From contig NZ_CP162139.1 of NCBI RefSeq assembly GCF_040833985.1, positions 3,003,501-3,067,500 of the forward strand: a stretch of DNA of 64,000 nucleotides. Direction: 5' to 3'. Positions 54,401-61,612 of this stretch are shown in pieces; the first letter of the stretch is position 1, and every line of letters starts with the position of its first letter. The DNA comes from Leptospira sp. WS4.C2 (GTDB lineage Bacteria; Spirochaetota; Leptospiria; Leptospirales; Leptospiraceae). Made by a program: the position numbers and the translations under genes. The notes below the pieces were generated by a model. That model had not been told where the DNA came from. It searched no databases and saw only the letters and a list, made by a program, of their open reading frames with translations.

Positions 54401-55361
54401 ACTTACTCTCGGACCTTATCAAAAAGGGAGAATTTTTTTCGATCAATCGGGGAGATATTTGGTCACTGTCTCAAGATACAATGATACTGTGTCAGTTTAC
54501 TTGATGACAGAACAAGACCCTCATTTGGTTTACCAGCAGCCTATCAACGGATATTCACTGTTACAGTTAGCCTTTGTTCCCAAAGAACCAGTGAATATAG
54601 AAAATATTGGTGGTTATTCAAAAATCCGCTTGATTCAAACAGCTGGTTATACTGATTACCAAAGGTATGGATTTCTTCCTGCAGGTTCCGAGTTGATTTT
54701 TAGAAACCATATCTATGATTCCAAAAGTAACGAATGTACATCTCCATCAGTACCAGGAACCGCAAATGTGATTGCCACTGCCACAGGAAATTACGGTGTT
54801 CCTCCGATTCCTCTTGCTGTGGTGAACGATAACGTAACCATTCAAAATGCACATAAAGTACAGGCACCTTCTTCTGCCGCTACCTTGGTTTTAGAATCGA
54901 CCTATACACAATCTTCTAACACCTGTAGAACGGGACTTGTTTCAAATGATACTGCCTCCATTCCCGTTAGAACCAAAGTGGTCCAAAATACAACTAGCGT
55001 ATATAAGGACTATAGTTTAAACCCAGCAAGTGTTCCATCAGAATATAATACGGCTCCGGCTCCCCCTGGTTATGACACTGCCGATTTTAAAAAATGGGAA
55101 TCTCTCTCAAAGTCTAGTCCGCAAAGACAAGGAATTTATATTCGTAAAGTAATCTATGTTTGGTGGCCATACATTGCGGTCATCGACGAAGGAAATCCAT
55201 GTATCGTCGGAGACGTCACGATTCCGGAAGGACAATTAATTTGTAATGTTTACTTCGGGGGATATCCACTCTTCGTTGAAGATTTTGTATATCCCTACGA
55301 CAAGTATACATTCACGGGACAATATGTTTATTCAGGTGATAAGTTGATTACTACTCCTTAG
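51420..55361 (+). CDS. giant lipoprotein with calcium-binding repeats
   Basis: The 1313-residue protein starts with a lipoprotein signal (LILAVFWNC, Cys16). A ZU5/beta-sandwich-like N-terminal part follows. Fibronectin-III-like sequence occurs at about 395-475 (GHTYYYSIFAVNDDGMYSG). Two thrombospondin type-3-like calcium motifs follow: DTDGDGLTDSVEI near 479 and DCDGDGINDGMEIAHGTNPC near 516. The C-terminal 750 residues are beta-rich without recognised motifs. Such proteins sit on the outer surface, for adhesion or interaction. The family is not known to me. Confidence 0.75.
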   Translation: MQKILSLLILAVFWNCSNGFFSDLFHKNKTTFPLPILISGVPKVTLPEGIPSDSLRIKEDSNVPRLLGRSQVPVGKIYDISFDFKKKGGNESLSYKSLYFAKPVELEFPVDLDGLESKGFTNEFYVWYKDFATNEWKVLQKGILDQNTSSVKVQTKHFTPFILSALPYLPGTEIAAASSCFTTEAASWNLQGVLDDSSVSQAKFGTIGEGYRYYQDRPYFVKEEEGAFRELGLEFALLVPTCQGGTGTCGNSSLHSESTSSEYLAFDAAKNIDVYVMYDSRGGVSPADTSQDADWLSGFTLLTGKYVYTTEPGLDPAQTVGASGYKIYKKTFPQGSRVSLGGNKKGTIAPGISSNYWVVVKPAGIEGGVQPAAILCDAGPDPREPDLVSGRTFPGSDRILFWLGYPPTNGPKKIIIRRSEISPPLSPASGEEPNGTEITPYSYLDTGLVEGHTYYYSIFAVNDDGMYSGITIGMETTGPDTDGDGLTDSVEINTGFTFSPSINVYPPLFYRATNPDCDGDGINDGMEIAHGTNPCSNGDSTPPVVTVSDYSQNASSGIIDLNVRVVDGENNHLMSFCYIRQFTPGMKEEEFLRKPFSLDLYSPAFYQNESLDRWIYNCENPKIFSYRLGKLGSGLPDRFAIWGRDSYGNISEPVLREYKVREIKAENTLMINPVDILRNNSGFNIFTLSFDLIKDWKGVNPDLLQGITRTQLYDTENNRINKKGHVIPVKYMPSYYTVDQYGLPGFITLSTNVASYYEPRTTPGQGQTFVKKNDVPIDYQFSESRPQAIHFPTQLGTDVGITALYSGATNLQQSVFKIEGGYLSAISNLVPGIPTGFYPSSILPYDFGQGFGLLNGNQFQDYTLNSWTSPLYQTFGLGIIDSNFSDVISIDKLNRYNPQNEAETYAVLKSTSPTDLKILYRKSGDLNFTSIPVTGIPNGFIGLQTMFVSYKDFSGNPVYHLYLYGRKNPSTVDTLIRYRISSSEGIPNFTLDRELTLGPYQKGRIFFDQSGRYLVTVSRYNDTVSVYLMTEQDPHLVYQQPINGYSLLQLAFVPKEPVNIENIGGYSKIRLIQTAGYTDYQRYGFLPAGSELIFRNHIYDSKSNECTSPSVPGTANVIATATGNYGVPPIPLAVVNDNVTIQNAHKVQAPSSAATLVLESTYTQSSNTCRTGLVSNDTASIPVRTKVVQNTTSVYKDYSLNPASVPSEYNTAPAPPGYDTADFKKWESLSKSSPQRQGIYIRKVIYVWWPYIAVIDEGNPCIVGDVTIPEGQLICNVYFGGYPLFVEDFVYPYDKYTFTGQYVYSGDKLITTP

Positions 55362-55385
55362 GTAATTTTTGAAGAAATCGCAAAC

Positions 55386-55428
55386 GTTGTCGTAGATGTA
55401 AAAATCAATTGACTAATTTTACGACAAC
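55386..55428. repeat. inverted repeat downstream of the giant lipoprotein
   Basis: GTTGTCG (55386-55392) pairs with CGACAAC (55422-55428), and inside them TAAAA pairs with TTTTA. It is a long-armed hairpin in the 3' region, perhaps a terminator lacking a T-run. Confidence 0.35.
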
Positions 55429-55620
55429 AAATGTAGGAAACAATAGTCGAATATCACCTTTGTGATGTTTGACTATTCACTAAAAAAGAACAAAACCATT
55501 TTTGATTGCAAAAGCAGTTACCTCGGTTTGTTTACTTGAATACAAAAAGAGGAAATTAAAGAAATAAAACTCTCGCATTTCCATCGATATCTGTTTCATT
55601 TACCTCCGAGGTATTTTTAA

Positions 55621-56007
55621 ATGAATTCTATCTTCTCCCATATGAAATGGATTATGCTCGTTTCAGGGATCATTACTTGTTCCATGATCCTTTCCGCACT
55701 CCATCCTAGTTTAGGACTTATGTTAACCTTTGGTGACACTCTCAGTGGTGATTTATCAAATATCATTGTTCGAAATTGGGGAGCCCTAATTGCCCTTGTC
55801 GGAGGAATGCTGATTTATGGTGCCTATAACGAACCAAATCGCAATTTGGTTCTCGTCGTTGCTTCGATTAGCAAAAGCACTTTTGTTATCCTCAACCTTA
55901 TTTATGGAAGTGCCTACTTCGCAAAATCAGGAGTAGCTTTAGTATTTGATTCGGTTCTTGTCATTCTCTTTGTTTCATACCTTCTTTTACACAAACCAAA
56001 CAAATAA
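55621..56007 (+). CDS. small membrane protein, unknown function
   Basis: The 128-residue protein has four hydrophobic segments: about 9-30, 48-68 (NWGALIALVGGMLIYGAY), 75-95 and 104-123. Short loops and a Lys tail follow. It resembles small DUF-type four-helix membrane proteins but I do not name the family. The ATG follows a weak AGG-rich site. Confidence 0.55.
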   Translation: MNSIFSHMKWIMLVSGIITCSMILSALHPSLGLMLTFGDTLSGDLSNIIVRNWGALIALVGGMLIYGAYNEPNRNLVLVVASISKSTFVILNLIYGSAYFAKSGVALVFDSVLVILFVSYLLLHKPNK

Positions 56008-56084
56008 GAGAACGAGAAACTAGAGAAAAACTAAAAAAATTCGATCGGTTAATCAATGGGTAATCAATAAATTAGATTTTGTAT

Positions 56085-56753
56085 TTATTTTTTACCCATC
56101 GCCTCTTCCAAAAATTGATTCAAAGGATATAAGTTCCGAAATGATTTCACAGTTTCTTTTGCAAAGTCATTGGAAGTTAAGTCCGCATTTTTTATTTTTT
56201 TGGCAACGGCGAATCCTTTGTATTTTAAAAATTCGATCATAGGATGGTCCTTAGCAAAACCTTTCGGCGCCGTTTTTAATTTTTCAGCATAAAACTCTGT
56301 TCCAAAATCTTGGATAAACTTAGGATCGTTCAAAATTTTTTGGAAATTTTTTGAATCAGCAATCATTCTTTCTCTTATTTTAAATAATGATTTTGGATCC
56401 GGTTGGTAACAACCACCTCCAATCAAAGACTCGTTTGGTTCTATGTGCAGATAATAACCAGTGCCTTCGATTTTTTTACCCCCACCTCTGATAAAAATTC
56501 CAAAGTGAGTTTTATAGGGACTTTTGTCTTTTGAGAAACGAACATCTTTATAAATTCTAAAGATGCAAGACTTAGGATCGACACCTTTTACACTTTGATC
56601 AAACTTCTCAATTTCAGATAATAGATATCCAGTGAGTGATACCAATTCACTTTGAATTTCGGTAAACCGAGCCTTATTTTCTATAAACCAGCTTCTGTTG
56701 TTATTTAATTTTAATTCAGACAAAAAACTTAGAATATTTTTACTAATTTTCAT
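56085..56753 (-). CDS. DUF2461-family protein
   Basis: The 222-residue protein has the DUF2461 marks: FLSELKLNNNRSWFIENKARF near the start, RDVRFSKDKSPYKTHFGIFI-like IYKDVRFSKDKSPYKTHF, GTGYYLHIEP and GGGCYQPDP. Members are conserved, cytoplasmic and of unknown function. I take the start at 56753 (MKISKNIL); the longer reading adds 26 residues without family support. No ribosome site clearly decides it. Confidence 0.78.
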   Translation of the reverse strand: MKISKNILSFLSELKLNNNRSWFIENKARFTEIQSELVSLTGYLLSEIEKFDQSVKGVDPKSCIFRIYKDVRFSKDKSPYKTHFGIFIRGGGKKIEGTGYYLHIEPNESLIGGGCYQPDPKSLFKIRERMIADSKNFQKILNDPKFIQDFGTEFYAEKLKTAPKGFAKDHPMIEFLKYKGFAVAKKIKNADLTSNDFAKETVKSFRNLYPLNQFLEEAMGKK

Positions 56754-56931
56754 ACCGGATGAAGTCCCTATTTTGCCATTTTGTTTTTTACTGAAAAATT
56801 CGTAAAATAAAATGAAGTGATCACATAACACACTTTATAAAACTTTTATACAAGAATAACTCTCGTATCGCGAAATCCTCTACATACAATACACAAGACA
56901 AATTCCGATCTTGTATTTTGTATTGTAGAGC

Positions 56932-57066
56932 GGGCGTTCCCAATAGGATTGGTGTTCGGAACTTAAATCTTGTAAGGGTCGGGCTCCTCCGGGGTGCGCT
57001 ACGCTCCCGTCCCCCGCCATCCAACGATGGCAGGTGACCAAGCCCTTCAGATCCTATATGTGAGAA
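56932..57066. repeat. structured intergenic repeat, copy C
   Basis: It begins GGGCGTTCCCAAT, contains AGGGTCGGGCTC, a GC-rich segment and a perfect GCCATC/GATGGC hairpin (57016-57031), and ends GATCCTATATGTGAGAA. The ATAGGAT near its left end pairs with ATCCTAT near the right. Both edges match copy D at 59990. It lies in a 698-bp gene-free stretch (56754-57451). The rest of that stretch is AT-rich and probably holds the promoter of the RRM gene. Confidence 0.65.
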
Positions 57067-57451
57067 AAATATAAAATGATTATACAAGCGCGCTTTAAAG
57101 GTATCGTATTCGCTTAAGTCAGTATATATCTCAGCGGAATATGGATTTAGTAGAGGTTTGGAAGGATACATCCGTCTGATTGCCTGTGATTATTACACAA
57201 AAAACATTCGTTAATCGATATTTTTTAAAAATCTCCTTGCCAAAGAATTCTATGTGGATATCAATGGTAATTGATTCAAAGCATTATCGTTCATTTAACC
57301 ACTAGAGTAGTCCCCACTTTCTTGCATTCTGATCTCTTTCTTAAGTTTTCCCCTGCATTTTCGTTGAGTTTTTACCCGATCTCCCGTATGGGTTAGTTGT
57401 ATTTAAATTTTCAATAGTGAAGAATCAAAAATAAAATTTTGAGGACATCAC

Positions 57452-57715
57452 ATGTCAGTAAACATATACGTAGGTAACCTTTCTTATGAAATGACGGAAG
57501 GAAAGTTAAACGAACTTTTTTCCGCACACGGCGCAGTAACTTCTGCTAAAATCATTATGGACCAGTACTCTGGTAATTCTAAAGGTTTCGGTTTTATCGA
57601 AATGAAAGAACGTGGTGATGCAGACAAAGCAATTAGCGATTTGAATGGAAAAAACATTCTTAACCGCGAAATGAAAGTAAACATCGCAAAACCAAAGACA
57701 AACAACTGGAACTAA
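57452..57715 (+). CDS. RRM-type RNA-binding protein
   Basis: The 87-residue protein is a single RNA recognition motif. RNP2 is IYVGNLSY near residue 5 and RNP1 is SKGFGFIEM near residue 44, with aromatic residues in place. Such small proteins in spirochaetes and cyanobacteria bind RNA and are often cold-regulated. A clear GAGGA site precedes the ATG. Upstream there is about 280 bp without a gene, which could hold a long leader. Confidence 0.92.
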   Translation: MSVNIYVGNLSYEMTEGKLNELFSAHGAVTSAKIIMDQYSGNSKGFGFIEMKERGDADKAISDLNGKNILNREMKVNIAKPKTNNWN

Positions 57716-57728
57716 GTTTCCTTTAAAC

Positions 57729-57775
57729 TTTTGATTTCAGTCTTTAGGATACAAGTTCTAGGACTGGGATCAAAA
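57729..57775. terminator. long hairpin after the RRM gene
   Basis: TTTTGAT-TT-CAGTC pairs with GACTG-GG-ATCAAAA around a 19-base loop. It lies 14 bp after the stop and could end transcription from both sides, as the next gene is convergent. No long T-run follows. Confidence 0.4.
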
Positions 57776-57844
57776 TGAAATTCTTCACCGATTTTCTTCC
57801 AATAGAAGCAGACTGTTTTTAAAAATCTCTCATCAAAGCCCACA

Positions 57845-58288
57845 TTAATCCAAGTTAGTTACTACACGTTGCAGTAAAGTGATAAACAGCTTACGTTCTC
57901 CATCGGTGAACCCAGCCGTTGCCTTTTCGGCGACTTCCATCATTTGTTCTTTCACAGCTGGCAGGCGCTTTTTCGCCTTTGCCGAAAGCGAGATATAACT
58001 CGCACGTTTGTCTGTTGGATGTGCCCCACGCAGAATCAACCCATCACGTTCCATACGCACGAGTAGCGCCGCCATCGTAGGTTGCTCTACATGTGCAATT
58101 TCAGCGAGCTGCTTTTGTAACATTGCGCCATTTTCTTCGAGTGCCATGAGAACAGGTAGGTATGCCATACCAAAATCAAATGGTCGCAATTTCTGTTCAA
58201 AATGCCACATAAGCAAACGGGACGCTTGGTTGATCCAAAAAGTAGGAGTGGACTCCGGTTTCCAAAAAAAATCTTCTTTATTTTTCAT
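57845..58288 (-). CDS. MarR-family regulator, possibly acquired
   Basis: The 147-residue protein has the MarR winged helix: LPVLMALEENGAMLQKQLAEIAHVEQPTMAALLVRMERDGLI with wing GAHPTDKRASY. The DNA is clearly more GC-rich than nearby genes, with different codon use, which suggests transfer. A perfect 12-bp palindrome overlaps its start codon. It is divergent from a small membrane protein gene that shares the richer composition and is its likely target. Confidence 0.85.
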   Translation of the reverse strand: MKNKEDFFWKPESTPTFWINQASRLLMWHFEQKLRPFDFGMAYLPVLMALEENGAMLQKQLAEIAHVEQPTMAALLVRMERDGLILRGAHPTDKRASYISLSAKAKKRLPAVKEQMMEVAEKATAGFTDGERKLFITLLQRVVTNLD

Positions 58289-58298
58289 AGCATGCTAT
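58287..58298. promoter_or_regulatory. MarR-type operator ATAGCATGCTAT
   Basis: A perfect 12-bp palindrome overlapping the marR start codon on the minus strand and 112 bp from the divergent membrane-protein gene. Binding here would block the regulator's own expression. Confidence 0.55.
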
Positions 58299-58409
58299 AT
58301 ACTTTGTCTAAATACTAACCGTGATGAGTATCGGTAAACCTTATTTACCCAGTTGTGTAAACGAATCACAACAGCATATCTTGTCACACCCAAAAAAGAG
58401 GAATTTCCA

Positions 58410-58892
58410 ATGAGTCTACTACACGATCACTACATTAGTTTTTTTGCCATTCTTTCCTGTTTAGGTTGGATTAGTATGTTTGTTGCCAAAAAAAGTGGAC
58501 GGCTCTGGCTCGGAAACTGTATGGGCATTGTCTATCACATTGCTCTAGCTCCTGTGATCCAAACACTACCGGCGCCTGAATTTGTAAGGATGGCTGGCTA
58601 TACATGGATTTTTTGTGATGCATTGATTGATGTTGCCTCCATCAACGCTATGAGTGAAAAGAACGTGTGGGCGTTGCGAATGGGTGTACATATTCCGGCC
58701 ACGATTTGGATCATCGGTAGTTCTATCAGTATGACGATGGTTCCGCGTGCAGTCGGAGTTGTGCTTGGAATTTTGCTGGCATTACATGCTATCTTCGGAC
58801 CGAAAATTCCCGATTCAAAATTTAAATTATTTATATTTGTGTTACCGCTAATGACAATGTGGCTCGGTTTGATTGCATACGATTCGTTCTAA
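58410..58892 (+). CDS. membrane protein beside a MarR regulator
   Basis: The 160-residue protein has about five hydrophobic helices. I took the ATG at 58410, with GAGGAA upstream, over one 19 codons earlier that lacks a site. No family is recognised; transport or lipid-associated roles are open. Its richer base composition matches the neighbouring marR gene, so the pair may have arrived together. Confidence 0.6.
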   Translation: MSLLHDHYISFFAILSCLGWISMFVAKKSGRLWLGNCMGIVYHIALAPVIQTLPAPEFVRMAGYTWIFCDALIDVASINAMSEKNVWALRMGVHIPATIWIIGSSISMTMVPRAVGVVLGILLALHAIFGPKIPDSKFKLFIFVLPLMTMWLGLIAYDSF

Positions 58893-59179
58893 ATTTGTAT
58901 TTTAAGAAAATTACAACTTCAGAAAAAAAAATATTGTTCTAAAATTTATTGCAAAAATTTATTTAATAAATAAATCTAGTCAACAATTCTAAATCGATGT
59001 GTATTGATGGAACGAGAGACAATTCTAAACCTTTCTTTTTAACGCAAATTCAATGTAGGATTTTTTCTTTTCTATATTGAACCTGCTGACAAAAAAGCGA
59101 TTTGAGGTCGATTGTTTTACCGTAGCTACTCAATAAATATCTGTTAGTTTTAAAAAACAAAATACAGGAGTATATATTT
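58893..59179. other. AT-rich spacer
   Basis: Very AT-rich DNA with an ATTTATTT/AAATAAAT symmetry near 58958-58976. No gene is seen. A promoter for the lipoprotein at 59180 probably lies in the right half. Confidence 0.4.
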
Positions 59180-59704
59180 ATGAATTTTGACAAAAAGGTT
59201 TATGTTGTAATGGTGTTGGTATTGGTATTTGCTATCAACTGCAGTTCTTCGGCAAAACGGTTAGGTGACTATAAAGCGCCAAATTATAACACGACCAAAT
59301 TAAATGAAAAGATTGTTGTCGCCTATTTACCAGAAGCAAATGAAGAAATTAAAGAGACAGAAGTTTTCAACGAAGCTAATTTCCTTAACTACTATAAAGC
59401 AAAACTAAAAGAAAAAGGGGTTTTTTCCGACAAAGCAAAAGAAACTATCGAAATCAAAGTTAATGATGTAAGATTTCGTTCTGAAGGTGTTGCCATCTGG
59501 ATTGGTTCGTTAGCGGGTACAGACTCAATAAACCTAGACTTAACAATTAAAGATGCAAAAGGAAATATTATCGATCAACATAATATTTCTATTTCCTATG
59601 GACTAGGTGGTTTTGTTGGAGGACCAAATTCTGCTAGATCGGACTATTTCTATGAGAAAATTACACAACTAACATTGCAACAACTTGGATATCCAGTAGA
59701 ATAA
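59180..59704 (+). CDS. small lipoprotein
   Basis: The 174-residue protein has a lipoprotein signal (VLVLVFAINC, Cys21). A mature domain with YKAKLKEKGVFSDKAKETIEIKVNDVRFRSEGVAIWIGSL follows, then a Gly-rich end LGGFVGGPNSARSDYFYE. It resembles small lipoproteins that assist envelope assembly, but I name no family. An AGGAG site precedes the ATG. Confidence 0.65.
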   Translation: MNFDKKVYVVMVLVLVFAINCSSSAKRLGDYKAPNYNTTKLNEKIVVAYLPEANEEIKETEVFNEANFLNYYKAKLKEKGVFSDKAKETIEIKVNDVRFRSEGVAIWIGSLAGTDSINLDLTIKDAKGNIIDQHNISISYGLGGFVGGPNSARSDYFYEKITQLTLQQLGYPVE

Positions 59705-59773
59705 TCTACCAATAAACTTCCTCTTTCTAAGATGGGGTAATCTGGTTTCTTTTTCAACAGTAGAACATAAAAA

Positions 59774-59801
59774 AAGCCTCACATCAATTGATGTAAGGCT
59801 T
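59774..59801 (-). terminator. terminator on the minus strand
   Basis: AAGCCT-C-ACATCA pairs with TGATGT-A-AGGCTT. On the minus strand the stem is followed by a run of seven T, so it terminates minus-strand transcripts. On the plus strand there is no such run after the hairpin. Confidence 0.65.
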
Positions 59802-59851
59802 CTCCCAACAGTTTTATACGACATGTAAATGAACAAACAGTGCTAATCTAT

Positions 59852-59876
59852 ATTTGCATGTTAAACACATGCAAAT
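59852..59876. repeat. perfect 10-bp inverted repeat
   Basis: ATTTGCATGT and ACATGCAAAT pair around TAAAC. It belongs to the candidate RNA or marks an old end of a mobile piece. Confidence 0.6.
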
Positions 59877-59989
59877 TGTAATATGGTCAAGCTATGGCGA
59901 TTCGTATCATTTGGCTGATCCAGCGCTTCGCGACTGAACTTACACCTGTGACCTATAGGCCAGGTCGTCTGACTTGATTTAAAAGATAA

Positions 59990-60085
59990 GGGCGTTCCCA
60001 ATGGGATTGATGTATTATTGATTGAAAGTTTAAGGGTCGGGCTCTCCCTCGACGAGGGCGCTCGGTCGATCCTATATGTGAGAAG
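59990..60085. repeat. structured intergenic repeat, copy D
   Basis: It begins GGGCGTTCCCAAT, contains AGGGTCGGGCTC and a CCCTC/GAGGG hairpin, and ends GATCCTATATGTGAGAA. Both edges match copy C. The IS110 element follows at once, and after the transposase the sequence CCCTAACGC appears, which is the right edge of copy A. The repeat may have been split by the insertion. Confidence 0.6.
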
Positions 60086-60099
60086 ATTCTACTAAAATA

Positions 60100-60262
60100 A
60101 ACCTGTTAAAAAACAGAACGTAGGATAGAACAATGATGGCCAGGACTCCAGGAAGAATTCTGCAGATCTGTCCCGACGAGGACTTGCTAGGGCTTTGATT
60201 CTCCTGGAGTTCTTGACCCTGCCATCACCATTCATAGTAAGTTAGTCTTATGACGAAGACTA
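60100..60262 (+). ncRNA. candidate bridge RNA of the IS110 element
   Basis: Upstream of the transposase the plus strand folds into a CTGTT/AACAG stem-loop (60103-60116), then a long stem: TGATGGC (60134-60140) with GCCATCA (60221-60227), and AGGACTCCAGGA (60142-60153) with TCCTGGAGTTCT (60202-60213). Inside are a GTCC/GGAC hairpin (60170-60183) and open loops. An AGTCTT/AAGACT hairpin follows (60244-60261). IS110 elements are known to encode such a guide RNA here. An internal-loop segment, TAGGGCTT (60188-60195), is exactly complementary to AAGCCCTA at the right junction (61542-61549), as a donor guide would be. Confidence 0.55.
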
Positions 60263-60319
60263 CATAATAGGATTCATGGGATGACAGGGTTTGGCAACTT
60301 TTTTTCAGGAGAAAATTGT

Positions 60320-61540
60320 ATGGAAACCATATACATCGGAATCGACTGGAGTAGAGATTTTGTAGATCTAGCCATCATCAACGGAGATGGAAATCTGTTA
60401 CTTGGAGATAAAATTTTAATCACCAAAGATGGATTCAAAAAGTTAGATTCAATTATAGATCGGTTTCAGAATCAGTTTCGAATCGTTGCAGGTATAGAAA
60501 GCTGTGAGCATATTCTTGCTGGATATCTACGTAAAAAACAAATTCCTCTTCACGAAGTGAATCCTCGTAAGTTACATAGATTCAAAGAAATCTATTCGTT
60601 AACGGGGCAAAAGGATGATCGTTATGATGCCAAAATGATCGCAATCTATGTTCTAAAAAACATCAACACCTCTCAGAATAAAAAAATTAGAAATGAAGAA
60701 TCTTCCAGGTTGATGAAGCTAAACAGCAACCTAGATATTCTAAAGAAAGATCGTGCTCGGTTAGTGAATCGTTTAAAAAACAATCTACAATCATATTTCC
60801 CTTATTTTTCAAGGTGTTTTAGAGATATTACAAAACCAGTATTAAGTGCACTCAAGATCATCCAATCACCTGAGAAATTAGAGACTTTAACCCTGGAGGA
60901 TTTTTTAAAGGAAACTAATGACATCCAATGGAGCGATAAAAGAAAAACTTCTCTGTTTGAAAAACTATGTAAAGAATCTCCGGATTATATTTCTCCCATA
61001 CAAAATGAATGCATTCAATACACTGAATCGTTGATTGACCAAATCAATTTACTCGATACCCAAATAAAGAAAACAAAAAGCACGATCGATAAAAATTTTA
61101 AGAACTATGAAGGAAGCAATATCCTGAGTTCCATTCCAGCTGTTGGGACTACAATTGGAGGCGTCTTATTATCCGAGTTATCGAATGATACATTGGAATT
61201 TACTGACTATCGGGCATTTCAATCGTATGCAGGAACATCACCTGTCACAAAACAAAGCGGGAAAACTATGAGGAAAGTCACCATGCGGTATGCATGTAAT
61301 AAAAATTTACGCCATGCTTTGTATTGGTTGGCATTCAATTCAATTACCAGAGTCGATTGGGCCCGTCAATTTTATGACAAGCAGAGATCAAAAGGCAAAA
61401 AGAATTCCATAGCTCTTCGCTCTCTATCTAACAAGTGGGCAAAAATAATCTTTTCTATGTGGAAACACCAAACCCCCTATTCACCAGATTTTTTTGAGAC
61501 CAACCAAAAGAAGAAAAATCTCTTGACTGGTTTTGCATAG
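60320..61540 (+). CDS. IS110-family transposase (DEDD recombinase)
   Basis: The 406-residue recombinase has the N-terminal RuvC-like DEDD fold: Asp in GIDWSRDFVDLAI, Glu in AGIESCE, and the Asp pair in QKDDRYDAKMIA. A helical part follows, then the C-terminal Tnp domain with SIPAVGTTIGGVLLSEL and SYAGTSPVTKQSGK, which carries the Ser used in catalysis. I chose the ATG at 60320, with AGGAG upstream, over one at 60281 without a site. The frame is intact, so the element could be active. Confidence 0.88.
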   Translation: METIYIGIDWSRDFVDLAIINGDGNLLLGDKILITKDGFKKLDSIIDRFQNQFRIVAGIESCEHILAGYLRKKQIPLHEVNPRKLHRFKEIYSLTGQKDDRYDAKMIAIYVLKNINTSQNKKIRNEESSRLMKLNSNLDILKKDRARLVNRLKNNLQSYFPYFSRCFRDITKPVLSALKIIQSPEKLETLTLEDFLKETNDIQWSDKRKTSLFEKLCKESPDYISPIQNECIQYTESLIDQINLLDTQIKKTKSTIDKNFKNYEGSNILSSIPAVGTTIGGVLLSELSNDTLEFTDYRAFQSYAGTSPVTKQSGKTMRKVTMRYACNKNLRHALYWLAFNSITRVDWARQFYDKQRSKGKKNSIALRSLSNKWAKIIFSMWKHQTPYSPDFFETNQKKKNLLTGFA

Positions 61541-61612
61541 TAAGCCCTAACGCGGGGGGATAAATAGTTTGTTACTGTAGAAATTTCCTCATGAATAAAT
61601 TTACTTTTTCTC

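Larger units (their letters stand above)
59766..59985 (-). ncRNA. candidate small RNA with terminator
   Basis: On the minus strand a strong terminator (hairpin 59774-59801 followed by seven T) closes a stretch with no gene but with dense pairing: a perfect ATTTGCATGT/ACATGCAAAT hairpin (59852-59876) and GC-rich arms near 59915-59970. A transcript of about 200 bases would be expected. It fits no known RNA that I can identify: no tmRNA, RNase P, SRP or 6S signature is present. The start of transcription is not located. Confidence 0.3.
60072..61547 (+). mobile_element. IS110-family insertion sequence
   Basis: The element holds an IS110 transposase, a 5' non-coding part of about 250 bp with strong RNA structure, and a short 3' end. 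No inverted terminal repeats or target duplication are seen, as is normal for the IS110 group. I place the left edge after GATCC (60068-60072) and the right edge before CTAACGC (61547-61553), which leaves a CT at both junctions. The left edge is uncertain because copy C of the repeat shares the first bases after it. Length is about 1.48 kb. Confidence 0.6.

Noticed and set aside
56821..57171. Reading frame of 116 codons on the minus strand
   Set aside because: It runs through the structured repeat (copy C) and has an unnatural composition. Frames across GC-rich hairpins stay open by chance.
59880..59975. tRNA-like sequence on the minus strand (GTTCAGTCG...GCGCTGGATC)
   Set aside because: It resembles a D-arm, but no acceptor stem, anticodon arm or T-loop could be paired around it.
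60072..61547. Terminal inverted repeats and target duplication of the insertion sequence
   Set aside because: None found; IS110 elements normally lack both, so their absence is expected and not a sign of damage.
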